From CAZRHR01 sp964578885 (GTDB lineage Bacteria > Bacteroidota > Bacteroidia > CAIKAF01): a stretch of DNA of 64,000 nt. Shown one piece after another: positions 34,200 through 41,886 of the stretch. The stretch's first letter is position 1; each line of letters begins with the position of its first letter. The stretch spans positions 62,001-126,000 of the forward strand of contig CAZOEO010000005.1 in the NCBI GenBank assembly GCA_964578885.1. Reading direction: 5' to 3'. The notes under the pieces were generated by a model. The model did not search any database. It worked only from the letters and a program-made list of their open reading frames with translations, and had not been told where the DNA came from. A program made the position numbers and the translations under genes.

Positions 34200-35819
34200 A
34201 TGACATCCAAAACTTTCATTGCCTTACTTAGCTTGAGCTTATTTTGCTCAAATTCAGCTTACTCCCAAAAACACAAGGTATCTTTCGGAGACAAACAAAA
34301 AGTGTCGAAAGCAGACGGCCGAACGCCCGGACCCATTTTGGGCGGAACAGAAAATGGCAGTTATCAACTTCGATATCAGTATAACTACACGTTTCTTCTG
34401 TTTTTCACGCTGGTAAAGGTGAATCCCATGCTGGCGTTATTGGACGCAGAATCCATGTCGCTCAAATGGTCCAAACCCATTCTCACCAAAGAAGACTTGC
34501 CGGAAGACATCCGTGTTCCGGAAAGCTATTCTTCGCTGGAAGTTGTTGGCGACAAGATTTTTGCGGCCTTTAATCGGTACGACGCCAAGTCGAAAACATT
34601 TGAAGTATACGCCTTTTATTTGAATGCCCAAGGAAAAAAGATGGGGAAAGTCACCCGAATTCATCGGGAAAAAGTAAATAACTGGACGGGTGTAGGCGAT
34701 GTCGACATCGTCTTTTCGGAAGATAAAAAGCACTTTTTATTTTTCTACAAGGAAGAGAGCGGCAGAAAGGAAGAAGAATCTTATACATTCAAAATCTTTA
34801 CCCAGGATTTGGAGCTTGCGCACACCCGCGAGGTTACTTTCCCTGTTCAGGACCGATATTTCCTGTTTAATCAGATTGCTTTAGCCAACGACAAAGAGGT
34901 GTATATCAGCTCTTCCGTATATGACGATGAAGAAAACAACAACGACGGCAAAAGAAAGAAACGGGTAAAATCCAAAACCGGATCATGGGTAATCCACCTG
35001 TTCAGCTTCCGGATGGATGAAGAAACCGAGGGAGAAATCAAAGATTTGGAATTGAATTTAAAAAGTCGGTATGTCACGAGTGCCCGCTTTAAACTAACCG
35101 ACGAGCGGGTGATTGCCAGTGGCTTCTACGGGAAAAAGCCGGGAACAGTAAACGGTGTTGTATCCTTAATTTATGACCGGGAAAAAGATGAGATCATTCG
35201 CGACGATATGGAAGAGTTACCGGCATCTACCCTGGCAGATTTCGGAAAATCAAGCCAAAAAGCCGGGAAACTCAGTGCCAATAACATGTTCATTAAAGAC
35301 TTGTCGATTAGCAAGGACGGTTCATATTATATGTTAGGTGAGCAATATTATGTGGTGGAAGTGACGCGCACCAGCAGCAATGGATTTATTTATACGGATT
35401 ATTATTACCATTACAACGACTTGCTGCTTACCAAAGTAGATCCAAACGGTGACATCGCATGGTCGCACCGGGTAGGAAAAAAGTCCTATACCAGAATTGA
35501 AAACAATCTTGGATATGGATGCTATATGCACCATAACAAAGAGACCGACATGGTGTATTTGGTATTCAATGACAATCCGGATAATTTCAAGCTCATCCAG
35601 GATGGCAAGTTCAAAACAACCACATATGGATCTAGCCATGTGGTGTCGGTGAATGTGAGCCCGGATGGCAAAATGACGAAAACGTTACTTTGGAACAATA
35701 AGGAGAAAAAGCTCCTTTTCCATCCAGAATTATCCAGCCAGGTTTCGGCCGCCTCCGCCTTTTTGGCTTGTCAGCGCGGCAGAAATTCCAGCACGGTCAC
35801 GGTGACGTTCGCTCAATAA
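34200..35819 (+). CDS. Large exported protein of unknown function
   Basis: 539 residues with signal MTSKTFIALLSLSLFCSNSAYSQ. Many short beta strands with Lys/Asp-rich turns (for example DDEENNNDGKRKKRVKSKTGSW and the YIYTDYYYHYNDLLLTKVDPNGDIAW segment) suggest a propeller-like or WD-like fold. There is no sorting domain at the end (AFLACQRGRNSSTVTVTFAQ) and no catalytic motif that I recognise. It is 28 bases after the M20 gene and followed by a strong terminator. Confidence 0.7.
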   Translation: MTSKTFIALLSLSLFCSNSAYSQKHKVSFGDKQKVSKADGRTPGPILGGTENGSYQLRYQYNYTFLLFFTLVKVNPMLALLDAESMSLKWSKPILTKEDLPEDIRVPESYSSLEVVGDKIFAAFNRYDAKSKTFEVYAFYLNAQGKKMGKVTRIHREKVNNWTGVGDVDIVFSEDKKHFLFFYKEESGRKEEESYTFKIFTQDLELAHTREVTFPVQDRYFLFNQIALANDKEVYISSSVYDDEENNNDGKRKKRVKSKTGSWVIHLFSFRMDEETEGEIKDLELNLKSRYVTSARFKLTDERVIASGFYGKKPGTVNGVVSLIYDREKDEIIRDDMEELPASTLADFGKSSQKAGKLSANNMFIKDLSISKDGSYYMLGEQYYVVEVTRTSSNGFIYTDYYYHYNDLLLTKVDPNGDIAWSHRVGKKSYTRIENNLGYGCYMHHNKETDMVYLVFNDNPDNFKLIQDGKFKTTTYGSSHVVSVNVSPDGKMTKTLLWNNKEKKLLFHPELSSQVSAASAFLACQRGRNSSTVTVTFAQ

Positions 35820-35840
35820 TTTCCCCGGATCATCCGGATC

Positions 35841-35879
35841 AGGCCCCGTACAGGTTTTCTTGTACGGGGCTTGTTGTTT
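35841..35879 (+). terminator. Rho-independent terminator
   Basis: GCCCCGTACA / TGTACGGGGC with an eight-base loop, followed by a T-rich tail. It closes the plus-strand run before repeat copy B. Confidence 0.8.
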
Positions 35880-35951
35880 GGCGACAGTGGTAACCGATGA
35901 AAGCCTTGTTATTACGAGTATCCCAGATAGAAAAGCTGGAATTTCATGGGG

Positions 35952-36185
35952 CGAACCGATTTTAATCGTTTATAATCGTTTATACACGATTAATAAACGA
36001 ATCGTGTCGGGCGTTTGTCGTAGCTTGTCCACGGGGAGGGGTGGGTGCAACCCGGGGGTCGCACAAGGTCCTTCATCAAAGAGGTTTACCCGATGATTCA
36101 GGCGTTTGAAAAAATCCGTTGGAAAACATTCAGGTGAACTATCTCGATCACCAGCAGATTCACCAATGGAAGGCCTTTACAGGAT
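35952..36185 (+). repeat. Dispersed repeat, copy B
   Basis: It shares its whole length with copy C. The stretch 36013-36086 differs from 37146-37219 at only two of 74 bases. It contains tandem AATCGTTTAT motifs, a hairpin CACGATT/AATCGTG, a G-rich core with a small GGGT/ACCC hairpin, and a tail reading TCATCAAAGAGG ... ACCAGCAGATTCACCAATGG that is also found in partial copy D. Confidence 0.85.
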
Positions 36186-36255
36186 TTTTCAAAGGCAAAA
36201 GTAAAATCATCCTTTTTTTGTTCCTTTGGGCTTCATAAACTAAGCCGCTTTTTAT

Positions 36256-36600
36256 ATGAGTCAATTGCCCGTCTGTCCCAAATGCCAATGCGAATACACT
36301 TACGAAAGCAATAATCAGGTGGTGTGCCCCGAATGTTTTTATGAATGGGACCCCACAATACAATCAAACGAAGACGAAGAGGTTTCGGCGGTGGTGTTAG
36401 ACGCCAACGGGAATGCGCTTCAAAACGGTGATGCTGTAATCATAATCAAAGACTTGCCCGTGAAAGGTGCTCCCAAACCGTTAAAAGCAGGAACCAAGGT
36501 GAAAAATATCCGCCTGACAGACGGTGACCATAACATCAGCTGTAAAATAGATGGTTTCGGGTCCATGGCACTCAAATCAGAATTTGTAAAAAAGGCTTAA
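36256..36600 (+). CDS. phnA: PhnA/YjdM-type zinc ribbon protein
   Basis: 114 residues. An N-terminal zinc ribbon has CPKC (C7, C10) and CPEC (C24, C27). The C-terminal domain (LDANGNALQNGDAVIIIKDLPVKG, KAGTKVKNIRL, CKIDGFGSMALKSEFVKK) is the small SH3-like PhnA domain. Despite its name, the family is not shown to act on phosphonates; it is a conserved cytoplasmic protein of unclear role. It lies between repeat copies B and D. Confidence 0.92.
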   Translation: MSQLPVCPKCQCEYTYESNNQVVCPECFYEWDPTIQSNEDEEVSAVVLDANGNALQNGDAVIIIKDLPVKGAPKPLKAGTKVKNIRLTDGDHNISCKIDGFGSMALKSEFVKKA

Positions 36601-36610
36601 GATCAGCGCT

Positions 36611-36739
36611 TTATCTTCTCTTCCCTTTATCGCACCGGGGTTTGGGTTTCCCGTATTTGAGTTTCATCAAATCGGCCCGGCGCATTTTTGGCTTCCCATT
36701 TTGTTTTTTCTTTTTTCTCTTGATAAGCCTCGCCCACAT
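36611..36739 (-). CDS. Possible small basic protein (42 residues)
   Basis: On the minus strand an ATG at 36739 opens MWARLIKRKKKKQNGKPK, then MRRADLMKLKYGKPKPRC and a basic tail to a TAA at 36613. The protein would be very basic, with two GKPK-like motifs. A second overlapping frame from an ATG near 36770 gives a different peptide (MKNISLRIPQ onwards), so the choice is open. I recognise neither. It ends 10 bases past the convergent phnA gene. Confidence 0.35.
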   Translation of the reverse strand: MWARLIKRKKKKQNGKPKMRRADLMKLKYGKPKPRCDKGKRR

Positions 36740-36810
36740 GATTGCATTGGGGAATCCGTAACGAAATGTTTTTCATCCTGTATGGCGGAAGAGCTTCCAG
36801 ACCCGGCCAC

Positions 36811-36867
36811 TTTAGTACAACAAATGTCGTACTAAAAAAATTACAAGTAACTTACAATGAGTAAGTT
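36811..36867. other. Two adjacent hairpins in AT-rich spacer
   Basis: TTTAGTAC/GTACTAAA (36811-36836) and AACTTAC/GTAAGTT (36849-36867) lie just before partial repeat copy D. They could be an operator, a transcription stop or the end of a mobile unit. The spacer from 36740 to 37085 has no credible gene. Confidence 0.45.
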
Positions 36868-36892
36868 ATCAAAAGGACAAAAAACAAATAAG

Positions 36893-36993
36893 TCATCAAA
36901 GAGATTGACCCAATCAGTCAGACGTTTGAAAAAATCCGTCTGGAATCACCCAAGTGAACCATCTCAATCACCAGCAGAGTTACAAATGGAGGG
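36893..36993 (+). repeat. Dispersed repeat, partial copy D (3' part)
   Basis: It has only the tail of the repeat, TCATCAAAGAGATTGACC to ACCAGCAGAGTTACAAATGGAGG, and resembles copy B most closely (AAAAAATCCGT, GTGAAC.ATCTC.ATCACCAGCAGA). The G-rich core is absent. Confidence 0.7.
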
Positions 36994-37085
36994 ACTTCGT
37001 TAAACATCCTTCCTGTAAAAAGAAATCTCTTGAGGACAGCGGAGTTGGTGCTCCGTTTCATCTGGAATTTTCTTCGCTCAGTCCA

Positions 37086-37314
37086 GAACCGATTTTAAAC
37101 GTTTATAATCGTTTATACACGGTTAATCACCGAATCTTATCGGGTGTTTGTCGTAGATTGTCCACGGGGAGGGGTGGGTGCAACCCGGGGGTCGCACAAG
37201 GTTCTTCATCAAAGAGGTTGATCCGATGATTCAGGCGTTTGGAAAAATTCGTTTGGAAATATACAAGCGAACCATTTGGATAACCAACAGAATCACAAAT
37301 GAAAGGCCTTTCCC
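37086..37314 (+). repeat. Dispersed repeat, copy C
   Basis: A full-length partner of copy B in the same orientation. Its end runs into the last codons of the convergent methyltransferase gene (stop at 37293), so the gene's C-terminus KDPGKAFHL may have been supplied by the repeat. The matching place in copy B reads KNPVKAFHW-stop in the same frame. Confidence 0.85.
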
Positions 37315-37916
37315 GGATCTTTTCGGGCCAATAGACGCACCACACGTCCTTCTCCTGCATGTCCCACGCCTTCATTCAAGTGCAGGGTTTGAGTGGCAAG
37401 ATACATGATTTCTAAACCTTCAAAATCTAAACGCAACATCTCAGGAGTAAACAGCATGTCGATGTCTTTCGGGCCGCCACTTGAAAAGGACACTTGATCT
37501 ACATGAAATCCTTCTAACAACAGCCATCCGCCTGGTTTGAGCCAGGAAATATATTGCGTATGTATTTTTTGCCGGATGTCTTTGGGCAGATGAAGATAAA
37601 TGGATGCAATTAAATCGAACTGTGATTCCGGAAACGCAACAGACTCCATAGAGGCGAGCATGTATTGAAGGGATTCTCCATAATGCCCCCATTGTTCCAG
37701 GGCATGTTTTCTTGCGATTTCGCTTTGATCGGCGGCGGTTACTTTCCAGCCGTTTTGAAGTAAAAAACCTGCATTTCGGCCTTCACCTTCTCCGGGTAAA
37801 AAAGCATTGCCCGGCCTTGTATTACGCTGTTTCACGAAATCTGCCAACCACTGGTTGGGTAAAATCCCATATAAATGAGGTACTTGCGTAAAACGTTGGT
37901 CCCAAAATGCTTTCAT
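37293..37916 (-). CDS. SAM-dependent methyltransferase
   Basis: 207 residues, class I methyltransferase fold. The start FWDQRFTQVPHLYGILPNQWLADFV followed by AFLPGEGEGRNAGFLLQNGWKVTAADQS gives the SAM-binding GEGEGRNA loop, as in the TehB/thiopurine-methyltransferase-like group that includes small-molecule methylases. Later motifs are FDLIASIYLHLP and LKPGGWLLLEGF. The substrate is unknown. The C-terminal residues overlap repeat copy C. It stands alone on the minus strand. Confidence 0.85.
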   Translation of the reverse strand: MKAFWDQRFTQVPHLYGILPNQWLADFVKQRNTRPGNAFLPGEGEGRNAGFLLQNGWKVTAADQSEIARKHALEQWGHYGESLQYMLASMESVAFPESQFDLIASIYLHLPKDIRQKIHTQYISWLKPGGWLLLEGFHVDQVSFSSGGPKDIDMLFTPEMLRLDFEGLEIMYLATQTLHLNEGVGHAGEGRVVRLLARKDPGKAFHL

Positions 37917-38244
37917 AAAAAATAGTCTAGAACGATAGGTACGATGGCAGAAAGAGTGAGCCTCTTGCCCAATCGTGTTTAATTTTTAAATGTACAACAT
38001 AATAAACCATTTATATGAAGAATGGTTTAAAAACACATGTTGTTTTAATAAATCTCCTGATCTTCTGAGAGAGGGTTTCCTCGGGTGGTGCGCCAGGGGG
38101 TGAAGCAGAAAGCCCGGAATGCGCTAAAGAATACGCAAAGAAAATCATGCGTGCTTTGGCGCATGAGGACTTTTCGCGTAAGACCCGATGCCGCCGAAAA
38201 AGTACTCGGCAGGAAAAACAATACGGGCGGCAGGCGCCAAAAAA
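37917..38244. other. Non-coding gap with hairpins
   Basis: I see no protein gene. There is a hairpin AACCATT/AATGGTT (38008-38031). A GC-richer stretch (38070-38240) contains the string GGGTGGTGCGCCAGG followed by GTGAAGCAG, which loosely recalls the apical part of SRP RNA but lacks the GGAA tetraloop context. I do not call an RNA here. Confidence 0.3.
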
Positions 38245-39486
38245 TTAAACGTTTTGAATCGCCGTGCTAAACTGGCTTTTCTCGAGGGCCTGGACCGCAA
38301 ATTCGCGGGTGAGGGTAAAGGTGTGGTCCGGTTTTTCGGGAGCGTCGAACATGACATCGTTCATGATGGCTTCGCAAATGGACCGCAAACCGCGTGCGCC
38401 AAGTTTATAGGCCATGGCACGTTCAACGATTTCATTTAGTGCTTCTTCTTCTACCACCAGCGTAATGCCGTCGATGGCCAAAAGGCGCTGGTACTGACGA
38501 ATCAGTGCATTTTTGGGTTCGGTAAGTATGCGTCGCAGGGCATCGGCATCCAGCGGATCCAGAGAGGCCACCACCGGCAAACGACCGACGAGTTCGGGAA
38601 TAAGTCCGAAGTTCTTGATATCCTGTGGATTCACATACTGCAGCAAACTTTCACGCTGTAAAACGGCTTGGGTTTTTCCGGAATTAAATCCGATGGATTG
38701 CCGGGATAATCGGTCGGAAATACGGCGTTCAATGCCGTCGAATGCTCCGCCACAGATAAAGAGAATTTGCCTTGTATCTACGGCTATGAGTTTTTGTTCC
38801 GGGTGCTTTCGTCCGCCTTGTGGTGGAACTTGAATAACAGACCCTTCCAGAAGTTTTAATAATCCTTGCTGTACGCCTTCTCCGGACACGTCCCGGGTAA
38901 TGGAAGGATTATCTGACTTACGGGCAATCTTGTCTATTTCATCAATAAAAACAATGCCTTGCTCTGCCTTTTGGACATTGTAATCGGCGGCTTGCAGGAG
39001 GCGAGAAAGGACACTTTCCACATCTTCTCCCACGTAACCGGCTTCAGTAAGTACGGTGGCGTCGGCGATACAAAAGGGTACATTGAGCATTTTGGCGATG
39101 GAACGGGCCAACAGGGTTTTTCCAGTTCCCGTTTCACCGATTAAAATCACGTTTGATTTTTCGATTTCCACGTCCTCGTCCTTCGTGGGTTGCGCCAAAC
39201 GTTTGTAATGGTTGTAAACGGCCACGGAAAGTACGCGCTTGGCTCTGTCCTGACCAATAACGTATTGGTCTAAATGGGCTTTAATGGCAGAAGGCCGTAA
39301 GGTATTGAGGGCCGATTCTACCTTTTTGGATTCATTTTCCCTGAGGTTCATGGCCACGATATCGCGGGCTTGTTCTACACATTCATTACAGATATTCCCT
39401 TCCGGACCGGTGATGAGTAGGTTCACGGCATGTCGGGGGCGCAGACAGAAGGCGCAATGGTCCTCTTTTCTGGAGTTTTTAGCCAT
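38245..39486 (-). CDS. clpX: ATP-dependent Clp protease ATP-binding subunit ClpX
   Basis: 413 residues. The N-terminal zinc-binding domain has C11, C14, C33 and C36 (HCAFC, NICNEC). The AAA+ core has Walker A ILIGETGTGKTLLA, Walker B GIVFIDEIDKI, the GYVGEDVE pore loop and the arginine-containing sensor regions. The IGF loop for ClpP contact is represented by RQSIGFNSG. It unfolds substrates and feeds them to ClpP. A strong hairpin separates it from clpP, so expression may be attenuated rather than simply shared. Confidence 0.98.
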   Translation of the reverse strand: MAKNSRKEDHCAFCLRPRHAVNLLITGPEGNICNECVEQARDIVAMNLRENESKKVESALNTLRPSAIKAHLDQYVIGQDRAKRVLSVAVYNHYKRLAQPTKDEDVEIEKSNVILIGETGTGKTLLARSIAKMLNVPFCIADATVLTEAGYVGEDVESVLSRLLQAADYNVQKAEQGIVFIDEIDKIARKSDNPSITRDVSGEGVQQGLLKLLEGSVIQVPPQGGRKHPEQKLIAVDTRQILFICGGAFDGIERRISDRLSRQSIGFNSGKTQAVLQRESLLQYVNPQDIKNFGLIPELVGRLPVVASLDPLDADALRRILTEPKNALIRQYQRLLAIDGITLVVEEEALNEIVERAMAYKLGARGLRSICEAIMNDVMFDAPEKPDHTFTLTREFAVQALEKSQFSTAIQNV

Positions 39487-39514
39487 TGGAGACGTTAAAA
39501 ACGTGGATAAAAGA

Positions 39515-39549
39515 TTAATCCACCGCCCGAAAAAAGAGCGGTGGATTAA
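39515..39549 (-). terminator. Hairpin between clpP and clpX
   Basis: A perfect 12-base stem TTAATCCACCGC / GCGGTGGATTAA. The minus-strand continuation TCTTTTATCC is T-rich but interrupted, so it may be a leaky terminator or an mRNA-processing site. Confidence 0.6.
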
Positions 39550-39561
39550 ACATGGTAAAAA

Positions 39562-40239
39562 TTAGGAATTATGCTGTTTCAGCAATACTTCGTCGATCAT
39601 GCCGTATTCTTTGGCTTCCTGGGCAATCATCCAGTAATCGCGATCGGAGTCTTTCTCGACTTTATCGAAAGGTTGTCCGGAATGGGTGGCAATGATGTCG
39701 TACAATTCTTTCTTGAGTTTACGCACTTCGTTCACGGTGATTTCCATGTCGGAAGCTTGTCCTTGTGCTCCGCCCATGGGTTGGTGAATCATGACGCGTG
39801 AGTGTTTTAGACCTGTCCGTTTTCCTGCGGCACCGGCGCAAAGAAGCACAGCGCCCATAGAAGCGGCCATGCCAACGCAAATGGTGGCCACGTCCGGACC
39901 AATCCATTGCATGGTGTCGTAAATACCCAATCCGGCATAAACTGAACCACCTGGACTATTGATGTAAATCTGGATATCGCGTTTGGCGTCTGCACTTTCT
40001 AAAAAGAGCAATTGGGCCTGAATAATATTGGCGATATAATCGTCGATGGGCGTTCCAAGAAAGATGATGCGATCCATCATCAAACGTGAAAATACATCTA
40101 CTTCCCTGAAGTTAACGGGCCGTTCTTCGATAACGGTACGCGTCATGCCCTGAATCTGACTGGTGTAGTTTTCAAGGTGCATGCTGCTGATTCCGCGGTG
40201 CTTTACGGCGTACTTTTTAAATTCATCGTGTGGAAACAT
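39562..40239 (-). CDS. clpP: ATP-dependent Clp protease proteolytic subunit ClpP
   Basis: 225 residues from the ATG at 40239. The catalytic Ser is S127 in VGMAASMGA and the catalytic His is H152 in RVMIHQPMGG; the Asp lies further on, in the YWMIAQEAKEYGMID region. The N-terminus is about 25 residues longer than in E. coli ClpP and may be cleaved or act as gate. It forms the tetradecameric peptidase used by ClpX. It is preceded by the terminator of tig, so it should have its own promoter. Confidence 0.97.
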   Translation of the reverse strand: MFPHDEFKKYAVKHRGISSMHLENYTSQIQGMTRTVIEERPVNFREVDVFSRLMMDRIIFLGTPIDDYIANIIQAQLLFLESADAKRDIQIYINSPGGSVYAGLGIYDTMQWIGPDVATICVGMAASMGAVLLCAGAAGKRTGLKHSRVMIHQPMGGAQGQASDMEITVNEVRKLKKELYDIIATHSGQPFDKVEKDSDRDYWMIAQEAKEYGMIDEVLLKQHNS

Positions 40240-40265
40240 GGCTGCAAAATTTGATGTAATGCTAA

Positions 40266-40297
40266 GAAAAAGTGCCGACCCTGCAAAAGTCGGCACG
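40266..40297 (-). terminator. Terminator between tig and clpP
   Basis: On the minus strand, GTGCCGAC / GTCGGCAC is followed by TTTTT. The stem has eight perfect pairs. Confidence 0.85.
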
Positions 40298-40343
40298 TGA
40301 ATAAATCAAAAACAGAAAATCTTGGAAATGGTTTTGAAGGCCA

Positions 40344-41708
40344 TCAGGCTTCTGCGGTTTCGCGTGATTCCTGGATTTGTTTGAACTCTTCTACCGAAAT
40401 ATCTTGTTCGGTTACACCGATTTGCTGACGCACTTTGTCCACGGTACGGGCTTCAAGAATCGACATGTACAGGCGATCTGCTTCGGCGCGGTTAGAAAGG
40501 AATCGGTCTGTTACGGCATCCAAACGATCGTCTGGCAAAGCGTAACCGACTTCCATCATGCGACGGCGCATCATTTCGCGTGCTTCTTCTCTCAATGTTT
40601 CAGCGGAAACTTCCACTTCCATTTTCTGAGCGAGTTTGCTGCGTAAAATTTCCCAGGTAAAGCTTTCCTTGTAGCTATCCCAATTGGTTTCCACTTCGTT
40701 GGGATTAAAATCTTTGTTGTCGCGATTAGAAATGAGCAACCAACGTTTCAGGAAGGCTTCAGGAATGTCCAACGGATTGAGTTGACGCAGTCTCTCGCGA
40801 AGTTGCGTCATTAGCATCATATTGGATTGGTTTTGGTCGTTGGACACGATATAGCGACCAATGGCCTCTCTAAATTGGTTTTCGTCCTGAATATTTCCTT
40901 CGCCAAACACTTCGTCGTAAAAAGCCTGGTCGATGGTGGCCGGCATTCTGCGGCTAATTTTAGAAATAAAGAGTTGGGCAGACTCAGGAAGTTGAGCGAT
41001 TTCTTCTTCGCTTCCGAGGCTAAGATACACGGAAGTGGCGCGTGCATCGGCGAATAGATTGGTCAATGGCAGGGTTACGGTATCACCGGAAGCTTTGCCG
41101 AGCAATGCCGCTTTCCCTTCTTCACTTTCGATGCGCGCCATGGGAATGTAGATTCCGGCGTTTCTTTTCTCTTCGCCTTCTGCATTGGTGTATACCAGTT
41201 CTCCGAATACAAAGTCATCGGCTTCCACGGTGTCTACGTCCACTGCATTTCCATATTCCTTAGCCAGTTTCTCGATTTCCTGTTCGATAAGGTCCGGATT
41301 GGGTTGTACACGGTAGTGAATGAACTCGCCGCCTTGTGGCAGAATGGGATCTACTTCGGGCATGAATCCGATATCGTATGCAAATTCGAAAGAAGTGTCT
41401 TTGTCCCAGTCGATAGGAAGTTGGCTGGCGGAAGGCAGAGGTTCACCGAGGTATTGGATTTTTTGTTCTTCGATATAAGCGAACAACTTATCTACGGTGA
41501 GTTTTCCGATTTCGTCGGAGAGAACTTGTTTGCCGTACATTTTTTGAACCATGCCGGCGGGAACTTTTCCGGGACGAAAGCCGGGCATCGAAACTCTGTT
41601 TCTCAGTGTTTTGAGTGCTTTGTCTACGACATCCCGATAATCTTCCTGTGCTATTTTAATGCGAATGACGCCGTTAAGGGCGTCAATATTTTCCCGGGTA
41701 ATTTCCAT
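40344..41708 (-). CDS. tig: Trigger factor
   Basis: 454 residues. The ribosome-binding N-terminal domain has the MPGFRPGKVPAGMVQKMYG signature (GFRxGKxP). The middle part corresponds to the PPIase domain but with weak FKBP motifs, as is usual for Bacteroidota, and the C-terminal helical arms are present. It acts as a nascent-chain chaperone at the ribosome. It begins 30 bases after tRNA-Leu on the same strand, with no terminator between them. It is followed by its own terminator before clpP. Confidence 0.93.
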   Translation of the reverse strand: MEITRENIDALNGVIRIKIAQEDYRDVVDKALKTLRNRVSMPGFRPGKVPAGMVQKMYGKQVLSDEIGKLTVDKLFAYIEEQKIQYLGEPLPSASQLPIDWDKDTSFEFAYDIGFMPEVDPILPQGGEFIHYRVQPNPDLIEQEIEKLAKEYGNAVDVDTVEADDFVFGELVYTNAEGEEKRNAGIYIPMARIESEEGKAALLGKASGDTVTLPLTNLFADARATSVYLSLGSEEEIAQLPESAQLFISKISRRMPATIDQAFYDEVFGEGNIQDENQFREAIGRYIVSNDQNQSNMMLMTQLRERLRQLNPLDIPEAFLKRWLLISNRDNKDFNPNEVETNWDSYKESFTWEILRSKLAQKMEVEVSAETLREEAREMMRRRMMEVGYALPDDRLDAVTDRFLSNRAEADRLYMSILEARTVDKVRQQIGVTEQDISVEEFKQIQESRETAEA

Positions 41709-41738
41709 GGGTGAGTGCTTGGTACAATGTTAAAAGAG

Positions 41739-41820
41739 TGCGGATGAAGGGACTCGAACCCCCACGCCTTTCGGCACCAGATCCTAAGTCTGGCACGGCT
41801 ACCAATTACGCCACATCCGC
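41739..41820 (-). tRNA. tRNA-Leu (UAG)
   Basis: 82 bases on the minus strand. Acceptor GCGGATG/CATCCGC, anticodon loop CTTAGGA with anticodon TAG, a class II variable arm (GTGCCGAAAGGCGT) and T-arm GGGGGTTCGAGTCCC fit leucine. CCA is not encoded. It lies directly upstream of tig. Confidence 0.96.
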
Positions 41821-41842
41821 AAAACCGTAAAACAACGGGGGG

Positions 41843-41850
41843 CAAATATA
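41843..41850 (-). promoter_or_regulatory. -7 box of tRNA-Leu
   Basis: Perfect TATATTTG on the minus strand, 22 bases before the mature tRNA 5' end. Confidence 0.65.
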
Positions 41851-41886
41851 CGCTTTTTCGGAATAGAAAAAGAAAATGCAGAATTT

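Noticed and set aside
37178..37408. Frame of 76 codons through repeat copy C
   Set aside because: The same frame is interrupted by stops in copies B and D, so it is unlikely to be coding.
38070..38240. SRP RNA between the methyltransferase and clpX
   Set aside because: GGTGCGCCAGG and GAAGCAG are suggestive, but the GGAA-capped helix is not formed, so the match is not good enough.
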